64,000 bases of DNA from Streptomyces sp. NBC_01571 (GCF_026339875.1 NZ_JAPEPZ010000002.1:558001-622000), one strand, 5' to 3'; counted from the first letter of the stretch, positions 39,281-48,012 are shown. Numbers and translations are program-made. The notes: generated by a model from the letters alone, not told the origin.

Positions 39281-39793
39281 TCAGTGCGAGGCTCCGACGC
39301 TGCAGACCCAGACACGGAAGGGCATGACCTCCGGCTCGGTCTCGGTCTGCTCCGCGTGGCCCTGCACGTCGTCCAGGGCCGACCAGTCGATGATGCCCGG
39401 CTCGCTGTCGGCCAGAAACCCCTCGACGACCGGGCCGAGTTCGTCCGTAACCACATAGGTACCGCTGAACGGCAACGCCTCCGGGGGCACAGAACCGGTC
39501 GAGCACCGGAGCTGCCCGGCCTGCTCGTCGTGCCACACATAGAACGTCGCCACCCCGGGAAAGCCCAGCTCGCGAGCACGTTCCCGGATGGCAGAAGCCG
39601 TCCGCTCGAAGGCAGTCACCACTTGGGAGACGGACAACGACCTCCTGTCGTCGTCCGACGCGCCCAGCGACCAGGTGCTGGTCTCCCACTCCACGCGCCG
39701 GTCAGCCGGCTCCAGCACCAGGGGCTCGTCCGCCACCTCAGCGATCCACGTCAACAGCACCACGACAGTATCCCCGGACAGCTCGGGCCCCAA
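39281..39793 (-). CDS. hypothetical protein
   Basis: This is a 170-residue soluble acidic protein without signal peptide or membrane segment. Notable stretches are VVVLLTWIAEVADEPLVLEP, SVSQVVTAFERTASAIRERA, FPGVATFYVWHDEQAGQLRC and PFSGTYVVTDELGPVVEGFL. I do not recognise a family. Codon use is typical of the neighbourhood, which supports it as a real gene. It is convergent with the oxidoreductase gene and separated from it by a hairpin. Confidence 0.6.
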   Translation of the reverse strand: MGPELSGDTVVVLLTWIAEVADEPLVLEPADRRVEWETSTWSLGASDDDRRSLSVSQVVTAFERTASAIRERARELGFPGVATFYVWHDEQAGQLRCSTGSVPPEALPFSGTYVVTDELGPVVEGFLADSEPGIIDWSALDDVQGHAEQTETEPEVMPFRVWVCSVGASH

Positions 39794-40473
39794 GAACCAC
39801 CATGAGGGAATTCGCCACGGCGGTGCGTAGGGCTGCGGCCAAGGGTGTCGGAGCGGTTGCGTTCGCCTGACTGGTCAGCTTGGTAGACCGACGGAACACA
39901 CGCGGCGCGAGCTTCCTGAGCTCACTGTGTCCTTCGACCTGCGTTGATCAACTTCTGCCGCGTAGGCCGCTATACGGTCGATCTTCTCGGCGTCGGACTC
40001 ACGCGCGTCGCCGGCTCCGGACACACCGTCAGAAGTTGTCATGAGACATGAGTACCGGCTCAGCGACCGTCAGCGAAGTCCGTCGCCTGCACGGGTTCGA
40101 CGCGTGACTCAGCGCCCTGCCATCTGTGCGGCAAGCGGCACAGCGAGTCTCTGGGCGCGTGTGACGCGTCCGTCGGGAAGTTGAACGGCCGGGTCCGGAA
40201 CGGGTGGCCGGTCCGGTGAAGCCGACGACGTCGGGGGCGACGGTGTCCGCGTACCGGACCTTCTGCCTTCCCCGCACCAAGTCAAGCAGAGTGATCATGC
40301 GGCTCGCCTGGGTCGGGGCGGACCGGCCGAAGGCGACGAGCTGAGACTCGTACGGGCTCGTAACACGATCATGTTGCCGACACGGACTCGGTGGCGCGGC
40401 CCGAGGACCAGCTCCAGCCGTAGGAAGCTGCTTGCGCCGGGCGTTGTCAGAGGCATCAGGCACACTTCGCCGT
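39794..40473. other. long intergenic region, no gene recognised
   Basis: About 680 bases between two divergent hypothetical genes. Open frames exist on both strands but none has a convincing start, family motif or third-position bias. It may hold decayed sequence. Confidence 0.4.
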
Positions 40474-41316
40474 ATGACCTTGGTGACCGCGCACGACTAC
40501 GCATGGATCCGCACCTCGCCGCTCTTCCGCCACATGATGGAGAGCGGATACACACTGACACTGATACGGGGGCGGACCCCGCGCGAGGTGCTGCGCGCGA
40601 TGGAGGCGGCGCCGCGCGGCACCGGGGTGGGAACGGCCGGGCTGATCGAGGCGGAAGACGCTCACCGCGCCGAGGTGGACTACGACTACTGGGACGAGTC
40701 CTACGTCGCGGGCGCCTTCAGCACTCCGGGCGAGAACGGCGACTGGACACTCGTTCTCGGCTTCGACGGCGGCCTGGGGATCGCGGCGCCGTGCGTGGAG
40801 ACGCTGTCGAGGGGCGGCCGGGTCGTGGCGCACTCGACCAACGGCGGCAAGCCCATGCACTTCTTCCACTGGTTCGAGGACGGTGACCTCCGTACGACGT
40901 TCGAGGGCCCCTCCTCGCGCGGCGGCAGCACCCCCGATGAATTGGTCCCCCTGCTGCGGGAAGTCGGCTTCCCTCTGACCCCTGAGGGAGAGCACGACGA
41001 GAGCGCCCCGGACGTCGACCGGAAGGCGGCGGTCCTCGCTCTGGCCGAGAGACTCACCGGCGTACGCGTCACCGAATCCCTCCTCCAGGACGCTGCGTAC
41101 GAGCTGGGACTCGTCCCCGAACAGCCCGCCGAGAAGTGGACCGGCGTGGTCATCGACATCACCGATGCCCACGGGAAGCGCCTGTACAGGGAATGGAGCT
41201 ACGAGGAGATCGCGACGGCGTCGGACCGGGTACGGGCGGAGGCAAACGCGCCGGTGGTGATCACCTACAACGATTCACCAGCCAGGGATCGTTCGGAGCA
41301 CGAGACAGGTGAGTAG
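40474..41316 (+). CDS. DUF6461-like protein
   Basis: The 280-residue protein starts MTLVTAHDYAWIRTSPLFRH, followed by YTLTLIRGRTPREVLRAMEA, DYWDESYVAGAFSTPGENGD and WTLVLGFDGGLGI, then VVAHSTNGGKPMHFFHWFED. This matches the pattern of the DUF6461 group common in Streptomyces, which has no known function. A C-terminal segment (RKAAVLALAERLTGVRVTES, LLQDAAYELGLVP) resembles an HTH-like helical add-on found in these proteins. It is cytoplasmic and monocistronic. Confidence 0.7.
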   Translation: MTLVTAHDYAWIRTSPLFRHMMESGYTLTLIRGRTPREVLRAMEAAPRGTGVGTAGLIEAEDAHRAEVDYDYWDESYVAGAFSTPGENGDWTLVLGFDGGLGIAAPCVETLSRGGRVVAHSTNGGKPMHFFHWFEDGDLRTTFEGPSSRGGSTPDELVPLLREVGFPLTPEGEHDESAPDVDRKAAVLALAERLTGVRVTESLLQDAAYELGLVPEQPAEKWTGVVIDITDAHGKRLYREWSYEEIATASDRVRAEANAPVVITYNDSPARDRSEHETGE

Positions 41317-41517
41317 CGAGCGAGCGCGTGGAGGGTGACCCGGCGTACCTGCCTCCCTCGGCAAGGGACCCGGAGCGGGGTGCCGCGCCCCTCGCGGATC
41401 AACTGGTCTTCGCTGTGTGTATTCCGCCGGTCGACCGGCGACGGACTGGACGCGGCACCCCCTTTTTTCAACACCTGTGTCGCGGACGTGAGGCGCTGGA
41501 CGTACCGAGAGCAACGA

Positions 41518-42093
41518 TCACTTTGCCGATCTGGCGTTTTCGCCACTACTGGCATTGAAGCGCGCCTTCTTCTGACGATTCCCGCATGTGTTCATGTCGC
41601 ACCATTTGCGGGTGCGGCTCTGACTGGTGTCGAAGAAGGCGGCTTGGCAGGTTGGCGACGCGCACAAGGCCAATTTCCCGTCTCGTTCACCTGCGATGAT
41701 GCTGACCGCGTCGGCGGCGACAACGCTTAGGGCATCCTCCACGGAGGAAGTCGGGCCAAGCCGCCACTGCCGATTGTTCTCGGGCGTCAAGACCGCCGCG
41801 GCCCGACCCTGAGTGCTGCAGTCATTGATGATCTGGACAGCAGCCACAGGGAGTGGGGCTCGGCACGCGGCCGCTGTCGCAGCGGCGTGAATTGATTCCC
41901 TCAGCTCCCAAGCGCGTTCGAGCTGGGCGGTGGTGCAGGACTCCACGGCGAGGCCACTCACCACCAGCCAGTCGACGAGTCGTTGCGGCGTGGGGATGCG
42001 CTCCACAGCGTCGCCATGACGCTCCGACAGGGTCCCCGTGAAGCTGGTCGCCAGCACCTTGCCGAGACGGAAGTCAGGGAAACGAGCACTCAT
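41518..42093 (-). CDS. CGNR zinc-finger transcriptional regulator
   Basis: This 191-residue protein has the ABATE-type stress-sensing domain (about 1-135: RIPTPQRLVDWLVVSGLAVE, LERAWELRESIHAAATAA). A C-terminal CGNR zinc finger follows: LCASPTCQAAFFDTSQSRTR, WCDMNTCGNRQKKARF. The four zinc Cys are C144, C149, C165 and C170. CGNR proteins are proposed DNA-binding repressors of detoxification genes. Its start codon directly abuts the first of two matching palindromic sites shared with a divergent epoxide hydrolase, so it is likely autoregulated and controls that gene. Confidence 0.88.
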   Translation of the reverse strand: MSARFPDFRLGKVLATSFTGTLSERHGDAVERIPTPQRLVDWLVVSGLAVESCTTAQLERAWELRESIHAAATAAACRAPLPVAAVQIINDCSTQGRAAAVLTPENNRQWRLGPTSSVEDALSVVAADAVSIIAGERDGKLALCASPTCQAAFFDTSQSRTRKWCDMNTCGNRQKKARFNASSGENARSAK

Positions 42094-42114
42094 GGAACCA
42101 CCTTAGCTGGTTGC
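42094..42114. promoter_or_regulatory. operator site 1 of the CGNR/epoxide hydrolase region
   Basis: GAACCACCTTAGCTGGTT matches site 2 (42137-42155) at most positions and is an imperfect inverted repeat. It touches the CGNR start codon, so binding here would block that gene. Confidence 0.55.
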
Positions 42115-42136
42115 ACGCCGACATCGAGACCTGCTA

Positions 42137-42155
42137 GAACCGGCTTAGCCGGTTC
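42137..42155. promoter_or_regulatory. operator site 2 of the CGNR/epoxide hydrolase region
   Basis: GAACCGGCTTAGCCGGTTC is a perfect palindrome around a central T. Its GAACC starts 42 bases from that of site 1, four helical turns, so both face the same side of DNA. Extra GGTTCC-like half-sites lie near 42193. Confidence 0.65.
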
Positions 42156-42219
42156 CAACAGGCTCCACCTCGGTCCCACCTCGGTCCCAAGTCGGTTCCA
42201 CCGATGAGCAGGAGGTCTC

Positions 42220-42312
42220 ATGTCCACGCACTGGTGCGTCACCGACGCTGCGGCCGCCATTGATCGCGGCGTTGTCACCACGTCAGCTCACCTCGGCGGG
42301 GGTATCTCATGA
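42220..42312 (+). CDS. 30-residue upstream ORF coupled to the epoxide hydrolase
   Basis: ATG at 42220 has an excellent site (GCAGGAGG) six bases before it. The 30-codon frame reads MSTHWCVTDAAAAIDRGVVT, TSAHLGGGIS and stops at TGA within the ATGA that starts the hydrolase. The hydrolase itself has a weaker site (GGCGGGGG), so coupling of translation is plausible. Whether the peptide does anything, or only loads ribosomes, is unknown. Confidence 0.5.
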   Translation: MSTHWCVTDAAAAIDRGVVTTSAHLGGGIS

Positions 42313-43478
42313 ACCGTCAAACCCGCGACGTGCAAGCATTCGAAGCCCACGCAACCGACACCGACCTCGACGACCTGCGCGCACGATTGGCCGCGGCACG
42401 GTTGCCGGAGGCAGAGACGGTTTACCGCGCCGCGTCCGACCCTCGCCGATGGGAACAGGGCGTTCCTCTCGCCGACCTCGTGGACGTCGTGAACTATTGG
42501 CGCACCGGGTACAACTGGCGGTCGTTCGAAGCGCGCCTCAACCAGATCGGCCAGTTCCGCACGCCCATTGACGGTCTGGGAATCCACTTCCTGCATCGCC
42601 GGTCCACCCGCGCAGACGCCACCCCTCTGATCTTGACACACGGCTGGCCAGGCAGCATCGCCGAGTTCATCCATGTGATAGACGAACTGGCAGATCCGCA
42701 AAACGCGGACGCGCCGGCGTTCCACGTCGTAGTCCCGTCGCTGCCAGGTTTTGGTCACAGCGACAAGCCGGCCACCACCGGGTGGGGAATCGAAAAGATC
42801 GCGGCCGCATGGGTGGAACTGATGGCAAGGCTCGGCTACGGCAAGTTCGTAGCCCACGGCGGCGACTGGGGAGGTGTGATCACCACGGTCCTCGGCGGCA
42901 GGTTCCCGGAGCACGTTCTCGGCATCCACACGACGACCGCGCAGGCACCGCCCGGGTTGCCAACGGACGGGCTGACGGCGGCCGAGCGCAAATGGACCGA
43001 GGAAACCCGCGATTTCTGGCGCCACCACGCGGCGTACGCGAAGCAGCAGGCGACCCGGCCGCAGACCATCGGATACTCGCTCGTCGACTCACCAGTCGGG
43101 CTTCTTGCCTGGATCCTCGACAAGTTCGCCGAGTGGACAGATACCGAAGACAGCCCGTTCGAGACGGTTTCCAGGGACCGCGTTCTTGACGACGTCACCC
43201 TGTATTGGCTGACGCGAACCGGCGCGTCATCGGCCCGCATCTACTACGAGAGCCACAACTCGCTCGACCCCGACCTTCGGGTGGACGTCCCGTCAGCAAT
43301 CAGTGTGTATCCCCGCGACATCGAGAAGTGTCCGCGCGCCTGGGCACAGGAGCGGTACCGGCAGATCGTCCGATGGAGGTCGCCCGAAACCGGGGGGCAT
43401 TTCCCGTCGCTGGAGGTTCCCGATTATTTCGTCAGGGATCTCCAAGAGGGCCTCGCGGCAGTGCTGGCCGCTGACTGA
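42309..43478 (+). CDS. microsomal-type epoxide hydrolase (alpha/beta hydrolase)
   Basis: The 389-residue protein has the epoxide-hydrolase N-terminal domain (DLDDLRARLAAARLPEAETV, VDVVNYWRTGYNWRSFEARL). The alpha/beta hydrolase core has the oxyanion motif HGWPGS, the nucleophile D186 in HGGDWGGVIT and H364 in GGHFPSLEVPDYF. Lid residues include LYWLTRTGASSARIYYES. Such enzymes open epoxides to diols in the cytoplasm. Control by the divergent CGNR regulator is likely. Natural substrate unknown. Confidence 0.92.
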   Translation: MNRQTRDVQAFEAHATDTDLDDLRARLAAARLPEAETVYRAASDPRRWEQGVPLADLVDVVNYWRTGYNWRSFEARLNQIGQFRTPIDGLGIHFLHRRSTRADATPLILTHGWPGSIAEFIHVIDELADPQNADAPAFHVVVPSLPGFGHSDKPATTGWGIEKIAAAWVELMARLGYGKFVAHGGDWGGVITTVLGGRFPEHVLGIHTTTAQAPPGLPTDGLTAAERKWTEETRDFWRHHAAYAKQQATRPQTIGYSLVDSPVGLLAWILDKFAEWTDTEDSPFETVSRDRVLDDVTLYWLTRTGASSARIYYESHNSLDPDLRVDVPSAISVYPRDIEKCPRAWAQERYRQIVRWRSPETGGHFPSLEVPDYFVRDLQEGLAAVLAAD

Positions 43479-43807
43479 AAACGCTGACTGAGATTGGTCA
43501 TGTCGTCGTCGACGCCGGCGTGGAGGCGTGAAACCGGGGGCTGACTGCCGCAGGCGGTGCGAGGCCGAGGGTGGTTGGAGGAGGCGGCGCGTTTCGCGAC
43601 CAGCCCCTCGACGCCCTGCCAACGGTGCTGTTCGGGTTGACCGCCTGCCTGGTGGATGTGCAGCAGGCAGGCGGTGACGCCGGGCAGGGGTCGCTGGTCG
43701 CGCTCGCCTTGGCTCGGGCCGGAGCGGTGGCGGTGGCGGTGGCGGTGGCGGTGGCGGTGGCGGGGTGCTGCCACGGACGACAACACCGACGCCATCCCAT
43801 CCCGTCT
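43479..43807. other. intergenic between convergent genes, with hexamer array
   Basis: No gene is evident. The region contains the GGTGGC array at 43726-43761 and otherwise GC-rich sequence of no recognised type. Confidence 0.4.
43726..43761. repeat. GGTGGC hexamer array
   Basis: Six perfect tandem copies of GGTGGC. It lies just past the 3' end of the minus-strand LysR gene. Confidence 0.9.
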
Positions 43808-44701
43808 CTATCGCTCCGTTGCGTCCCCGCAGTCCGTCGCCGCCTCGGCGAGTGCGCGTACCAATGCGGTCGCGCGGTCGGTGCGCCAGATCAGGGCCCA
43901 CTGGACGGGCGGGGCGTCATGGAGGGGAAGGAAGGCGACGTCGGGCTGCGCGTTGTAGCGGCGTCCCTCGTCGGGGACCGTGCACACCACGTCGCCTGCC
44001 GCGACGAGGGCAAGGATCTCGTAGAAGGTGGAGACGGCCGGCCCCCGGCGGACAGGGCGTCCGGCCGGTGTGCGGGTCGGCAGGACCGCACTCTCCCAGT
44101 AGGCGGGAAGAGGGCCGTTCAGGCGCGGCACGATGTGGTCACCGAGCACCTCCACGCTCACCGACTCCTGCCGGGCGAGCGGGTGGCCGGTGGCCACCAT
44201 CAAGTGGAGCGGTTCCTCGCGCAGCACCACGCCGACAGTCAGGTCCGGTTCACGAACGGGCAGCCAGGTGGCCACCGCGTCGACCTCACCGGCCCGCAAG
44301 GCTCCGAACGGATCGCTGAAGAACACCTCTCTGAACCGGAGTTCGACGGACGGATGCCCGGCCCGGAAATGGGTGAGGACCGGGCGCATCTCGTGCATCT
44401 GCGCACCCATGACCCCCAGCGTCAGCGTGCCGGCCGGATGGCGGGCGATGGTGGTCACCTCGGCCATGGCTTCCTGGATGCCCTCGTACGCCGGCTTCAG
44501 TCGCTGGAGCAGCACCTCTCCGAGAGGGGTCATCCGCACGTGGCGGCTGGTCCGCTCGAAGAGCTGACCGCCGATGACGCGTTCCTGCTTCTTGATCGCC
44601 TGACTGACACGGGCTGGGGAGACATGCAGGCGCTCGGCGCTGCGGCCGAAGTGGAGTTCCTCCGCGAGCACCAGGAAGATCTCTATGTCCCGCAGTTCCA
44701 T
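43808..44701 (-). CDS. LysR-family regulator next to the vat-vgb operon
   Basis: From ATG 44701 the 297-residue product has the LysR winged HTH (MELRDIEIFLVLAEELHFGR, SAERLHVSPARVSQAIKKQE) and an effector domain (TLTLGVMGAQMHEMRPVLTH, GEVDAVATWLPV, ILALVAAGDVVCTVPDEGRR). Upstream codons up to 44842 are open but lack family features. It is divergent from the streptogramin-resistance-like operon with a 293-base gap that holds an inverted repeat fitting T-N11-A, so it may control that operon. The ligand is unknown. Confidence 0.85.
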   Translation of the reverse strand: MELRDIEIFLVLAEELHFGRSAERLHVSPARVSQAIKKQERVIGGQLFERTSRHVRMTPLGEVLLQRLKPAYEGIQEAMAEVTTIARHPAGTLTLGVMGAQMHEMRPVLTHFRAGHPSVELRFREVFFSDPFGALRAGEVDAVATWLPVREPDLTVGVVLREEPLHLMVATGHPLARQESVSVEVLGDHIVPRLNGPLPAYWESAVLPTRTPAGRPVRRGPAVSTFYEILALVAAGDVVCTVPDEGRRYNAQPDVAFLPLHDAPPVQWALIWRTDRATALVRALAEAATDCGDATER

Positions 44702-44745
44702 TCCATCCCCGGTTCCCTCGTGGCCCCCGAATTCATGAACCTCTG

Positions 44746-44762
44746 GGTTAACGATCATAACC
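44746..44762. promoter_or_regulatory. candidate LysR operator
   Basis: GGTTAACGATCATAACC has GGTTA/TAACC arms around seven bases and includes a T-N11-A pair. It lies 45 bases from the LysR start. Confidence 0.5.
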
Positions 44763-44789
44763 AGATATGCCGTTGCGCCCAGGCTGCTC

Positions 44790-44812
44790 GCTCGGCATGC
44801 TGGGTGCCGAGC
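44790..44812 (+). promoter_or_regulatory. hairpin in the vat leader
   Basis: GCTCGGCA (44790-44797) pairs with TGCCGAGC (44805-44812) around seven bases, upstream of a small ORF that overlaps the vat start. It could be part of an attenuator, but no clear U-run follows. Confidence 0.3.
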
Positions 44813-44840
44813 CGGTCGGCCACCCCCCACAGGTGAGGGC

Positions 44841-45029
44841 ATGAACCGGCACGAGACAGCAGGATCGGGCTCGCTCGATCCAGCCGACGGCCCGCAAGAC
44901 CCGGACCGCGCGGAAGTCGCGTACCTCGCCGGCCCTGGTCTTCACGCGCCGGTCCCCGGCCGCCGCGCACGAACCCCCACGGAGCGATTCCCACGTGCCA
45001 TCCGACCCGAGCGCTGCCCGGACACCTGA
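44841..45029 (+). CDS. possible leader ORF overlapping vat
   Basis: ATG after GAGG opens a 62-codon frame ([20 protein letters not shown]) that ends 35 bases inside the acetyltransferase gene in another frame. The product has no known features. Its placement fits a ribosome-sensing leader, but it may equally be chance. Confidence 0.25.
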   Translation: MNRHETAGSGSLDPADGPQDPDRAEVAYLAGPGLHAPVPGRRARTPTERFPRAIRPERCPDT

Positions 45030-45672
45030 CCCGGCCGCGCTCCACCCGCTGCCTGCCCACCAGCGGGTCGTCTTCCTCAAGCCACTGGTCGCCGGAACCC
45101 ACGTCGTGGCAGGTGACTTCACCTACTACGACGACCCCGACGGCGCGACCGACTTCGTGCAGCGCAATGTGCTCTACGCCTACGGTCCGGAACGGCTGGT
45201 CATCGGCAAATACTGCGCGATCGCCACGGGCACTCGATTCCTGATGGCGGGTGCCGGACACCCGTCGATGGGGGTGTCCACCTTCCCCTTCACCATGTTC
45301 GGTGGGGAGTGGGCCGAGCAGACCCTCGACATCGTCACCGGCATGCCCAGCCGCGGGGACACGGTGGTCGGCAACGACGTGTGGTTCGGATACGGAGCCA
45401 CCGTGATGCCGGGAGTACGGATCGGTGACGGTGCCGTGATCGCGGCCGGTGCGATGGTCACCGCCGACGTGCCGCCCTACACCGTCGTGGGCGGGAACCC
45501 GGCCGGAACGATCAGACAGCGCTTCGACGACAGCGACGTCGAACGGCTCGTGCGCGCCGCCTGGTGGGACTGGCCCGTCGCGCTGGTGACCACGCACGCG
45601 CGCACCATCATGGCGGGTTCCCCGCGGGACATCGAGCGCATCGCCGCCGCCGAAGGTCTGGAGCAGCAGTGA
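44995..45672 (+). CDS. vat: Vat/CatB-type O-acetyltransferase (putative streptogramin A acetyltransferase)
   Basis: The 225-residue protein is a left-handed beta-helix xenobiotic acetyltransferase. It has the family start [20 protein letters not shown], then [40 protein letters not shown], the segment with catalytic H89 ([20 protein letters not shown]), and the helix coils [20 protein letters not shown] and [20 protein letters not shown]. Vat enzymes acetylate the hydroxyl of streptogramin A from acetyl-CoA; type B chloramphenicol acetyltransferases share the fold. Its stop overlaps the start of a Vgb-like lyase, which inactivates the partner drug streptogramin B, and this context favours the Vat reading. 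GTG start with GGAG ten bases upstream. Confidence 0.82.
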   Translation: MPSDPSAARTPDPAALHPLPAHQRVVFLKPLVAGTHVVAGDFTYYDDPDGATDFVQRNVLYAYGPERLVIGKYCAIATGTRFLMAGAGHPSMGVSTFPFTMFGGEWAEQTLDIVTGMPSRGDTVVGNDVWFGYGATVMPGVRIGDGAVIAAGAMVTADVPPYTVVGGNPAGTIRQRFDDSDVERLVRAAWWDWPVALVTTHARTIMAGSPRDIERIAAAEGLEQQ

Positions 45673-46619
45673 CGACGCGGACCGTCGAAGAGTACGCGGT
45701 GTCCGGTCGCGACAGCGGCCCGTACGCCATCACCACAGGCCCGGACGGCGCACTGTGGTTCACCATGGTGCACAGCGGCCAGATCGGCCGACTCGTCCCG
45801 GGACAGAAGCCGACCAGCCATCAGATCGCCCCGGACAGCGGTCCGACGGTCATCAGTGCCGGGCCGGACGGCGCACTGTGGTTCACCCAGTACCGGGCGC
45901 ACCGAATCGGCCGGATCACGACGGCCGGCCACACGACGGAGTTCGCGCTTCCGACCGCGCGGTGCGGTCCCTTCGGTATTGCCGCAGGCCCGGACGGCGC
46001 ACTGTGGTTCACCGAAACCGCCACCGACCGCATCGGACGCCTCACCACCGACGGATCGGTCACGGAGTATCCACTGCCGTGCACCGGCGCGTTCCCCTCT
46101 GCGATCGCCACGGCCGGGGACGCGATGTGGTTCACGATGAACCAGGCCAACGCCATCGGCCGCATCGGCATGGACGGCCGCATCACGATCCACGAGCTGC
46201 CCACCGGGGCCGCCGCCCCGGTGGGTATCGCCGCGAGCCATGACGGTGGCGTCTGGTTCACCGAGATCGCCGCCGGTCAGATCGGTCACCGCGCGCCCGA
46301 CGGCCGGATCACCGAGTATCCGCTGCCCGACCGCTCGGTCCGGCCGCACGCCGTCACCACCGACACCGACGGCACCGCGTGGTTCACCGAATGGGCCGGC
46401 AACCGCGTCGGCTCGATCACCGCCGACGGCACGGTCACCGTCCACGACCTGCCCACCCCGGCCTCCGAACCACACGGGATCACGATGGGCCCGGACGGCG
46501 CCCTGTGGACGGCCCTGGAGACAGGCGCACTGGCCCGTATCTCCCCCACCGCCAGAACCGACATCACCGCCAGAACCAACATCATCACCAGGAACACCGA
46601 ACAGAGGAACACCCCATGA
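45669..46619 (+). CDS. vgb: virginiamycin B lyase (streptogramin B lyase)
   Basis: GTG at 45669 overlaps the vat stop (GTGA). The 316-residue product is a seven-bladed propeller made of repeats of about 42 residues with GPDGALWFT and IGRI(T)TxG(x)TEYPLP. The active-site cluster known from the staphylococcal enzyme (reported as H228, E268, H270, from memory) is matched by H227 (RPHAVT) and E267 and H269 (SEPHGIT), with another Glu in WTALE. Vgb is a magnesium-dependent lyase that linearises cyclic streptogramin B at its ester bond without water. The last 25 residues are a low-complexity TART/TNIITRN tail. The stop overlaps the next start (ATGA). Confidence 0.9.
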   Translation: MTTRTVEEYAVSGRDSGPYAITTGPDGALWFTMVHSGQIGRLVPGQKPTSHQIAPDSGPTVISAGPDGALWFTQYRAHRIGRITTAGHTTEFALPTARCGPFGIAAGPDGALWFTETATDRIGRLTTDGSVTEYPLPCTGAFPSAIATAGDAMWFTMNQANAIGRIGMDGRITIHELPTGAAAPVGIAASHDGGVWFTEIAAGQIGHRAPDGRITEYPLPDRSVRPHAVTTDTDGTAWFTEWAGNRVGSITADGTVTVHDLPTPASEPHGITMGPDGALWTALETGALARISPTARTDITARTNIITRNTEQRNTP

Positions 46620-46963
46620 AATACGCACTCGTGGTCTTCGAGACACACGCGTCACGCGCGCGGATCCAGGCCGACCGCGACGCCTACCGCAAGGCGTACG
46701 AGACGTGGATCGGCGAGCTCGCGGCAGCGGGCAAACTGGCGGGCGGCGACGCCCTTGACACCGAGCGCCAGGGCCCCGTCACCGTACGCAAGACGACGGA
46801 CGGGTCCGTGGCCGTGACCGAGGGACCCGTGCACAGCGGCGAGGAGACCCTCGGCGGCTGGTTCATCCTGGAGGTGGCCGACCACGCCGAGGCCATCGAG
46901 CTGGCCCGCGGCTTCCCCACCCCGGAGGCGCTCGAAATCCGTCCCGTCCTCGAATCGGCCTGA
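46616..46963 (+). CDS. YciI/DGPF-domain protein
   Basis: The 115-residue protein starts [20 protein letters not shown] and contains ETWIGELAAAGKLAGGDALD, VTEGPVHSGEETLGGWFILE and ADHAEAIELARGFPT. This is the YCII-related ferredoxin-like fold with the conserved His replaced in context by DGSVAVTEGP, typical of DGPF proteins. Function is unknown; some members act as small peroxidase-like or dehydrochlorinase-like enzymes. It is translationally coupled to vgb by an ATGA overlap, which makes it the third gene of that operon. Confidence 0.85.
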   Translation: MKYALVVFETHASRARIQADRDAYRKAYETWIGELAAAGKLAGGDALDTERQGPVTVRKTTDGSVAVTEGPVHSGEETLGGWFILEVADHAEAIELARGFPTPEALEIRPVLESA

Positions 46964-47061
46964 GCGACAGTCGGCCCTCGCCGCCCTCTGCCCGGACACC
47001 CGGCGTGCCTCACCGGCACGCCGGACGGGTCCCAAGCGCGCACCCCTGCACAGGAGTTGAC

Positions 47062-48012
47062 TTGATACCGACATCGGTGAGCTACCGACCTCTGACCGGC
47101 CCCGAGGAGCTCGAACTCTTCTGCCGGCTCCGCTACGTCCTGGACCACGAGCTGAGCGACGACTTCGCGAACGGATTCCGCCGCCCCGAGTGGACCTGGG
47201 TGGCCCTGGACGGCGACCGCCTCCTCGCCCGGCTCGCCTGGTGGGCGCCACCGGGCGGTGACATCCCGGTGCAGTTCGACTTCTTCGACATCGACGACAC
47301 GCTGCCCGAGGCCGACCGCGACGAGATCGGCCTGCGACTGTTCAAGACGGCGACCGCGACCGTCTTCCCGGCGGGTGCCCAGCTCCCGGAGTACGGCCGC
47401 TTCGTCCCGCCCGACTGGCGTGAGGACCCCGCGGCCCGCGCGGTGGTCGAATCCCGCACGCGTGTGCTGGAGAGCACCGGCGCACGCCTGCTGGTCGAGC
47501 GGCTGCGGCTGCAGTGGACGCCCTCGTCCCCGCTCCCGGAACCCAAGGACCGTCTCGTCTTCCGCCCGGTGGCCGGCCGCGAGGACCTCCTCGCCCTGAT
47601 GACCCCGGTCATGGAAGGCACCCTCGACGCCCACGGCCAGGCGGACCTGGCATCCGGACTGAGCCCGCGTGAGGCCGCCGAACGGCACTACGACGGGGAG
47701 TTCGCCGGATTCAAGAGCCCTCACGAATGGTGGCGCATCGCCGAACTGCCCGACGGCGGCGGCCCGGTGGGCTTCGTGATCCCGGCCCGCAACAGCTACC
47801 ACCCGATCATCGCGTACATCGGTGTCCTGCCCGCCCACCGCGGCAACGGCTACATCGACGAACTCCTCGCCGAGGGCACCCGTATCCTGGCCGCCGAGGG
47901 CGTCGACCGGATCAGGGCATCGACGGACCTCGGCAACGTCCCCATGGCAAAAGCCTTCGCCCGAGCCGGATACGCCAACTTCGAACGCTCCCTCAACCTG
48001 GTCTGGGACTGA
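47062..48012 (+). CDS. GNAT-family N-acetyltransferase
   Basis: I chose TTG at 47062, five bases after AGGAG. The 316-residue product has two GNAT-like halves: an N-terminal degenerate one (YRPLTGPEELELFCRLRYVL, WVALDGDRLLARLAWWAPPG) and a C-terminal one with the acetyl-CoA loop (IAYIGVLPAHRGNGYIDELL, AEGTRILAAEGVDRIRASTD, NVPMAKAFARAGYANFERSL). Tandem-GNAT proteins of this kind are common in actinobacteria. The substrate is unknown. The gap of 98 bases from the YciI gene without a terminator allows co-transcription with the vat-vgb operon. Confidence 0.82.
   Translation: MIPTSVSYRPLTGPEELELFCRLRYVLDHELSDDFANGFRRPEWTWVALDGDRLLARLAWWAPPGGDIPVQFDFFDIDDTLPEADRDEIGLRLFKTATATVFPAGAQLPEYGRFVPPDWREDPAARAVVESRTRVLESTGARLLVERLRLQWTPSSPLPEPKDRLVFRPVAGREDLLALMTPVMEGTLDAHGQADLASGLSPREAAERHYDGEFAGFKSPHEWWRIAELPDGGGPVGFVIPARNSYHPIIAYIGVLPAHRGNGYIDELLAEGTRILAAEGVDRIRASTDLGNVPMAKAFARAGYANFERSLNLVWD

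Noticed and set aside
41425..41440. Perfect 16-base palindrome CGCCGGTCGACCGGCG followed by a T-run
   Set aside because: It has no loop, and the six-T run is about 20 bases away, so it is not a normal terminator. No start codon is placed suitably for an operator, so it was not listed as a regulatory site.
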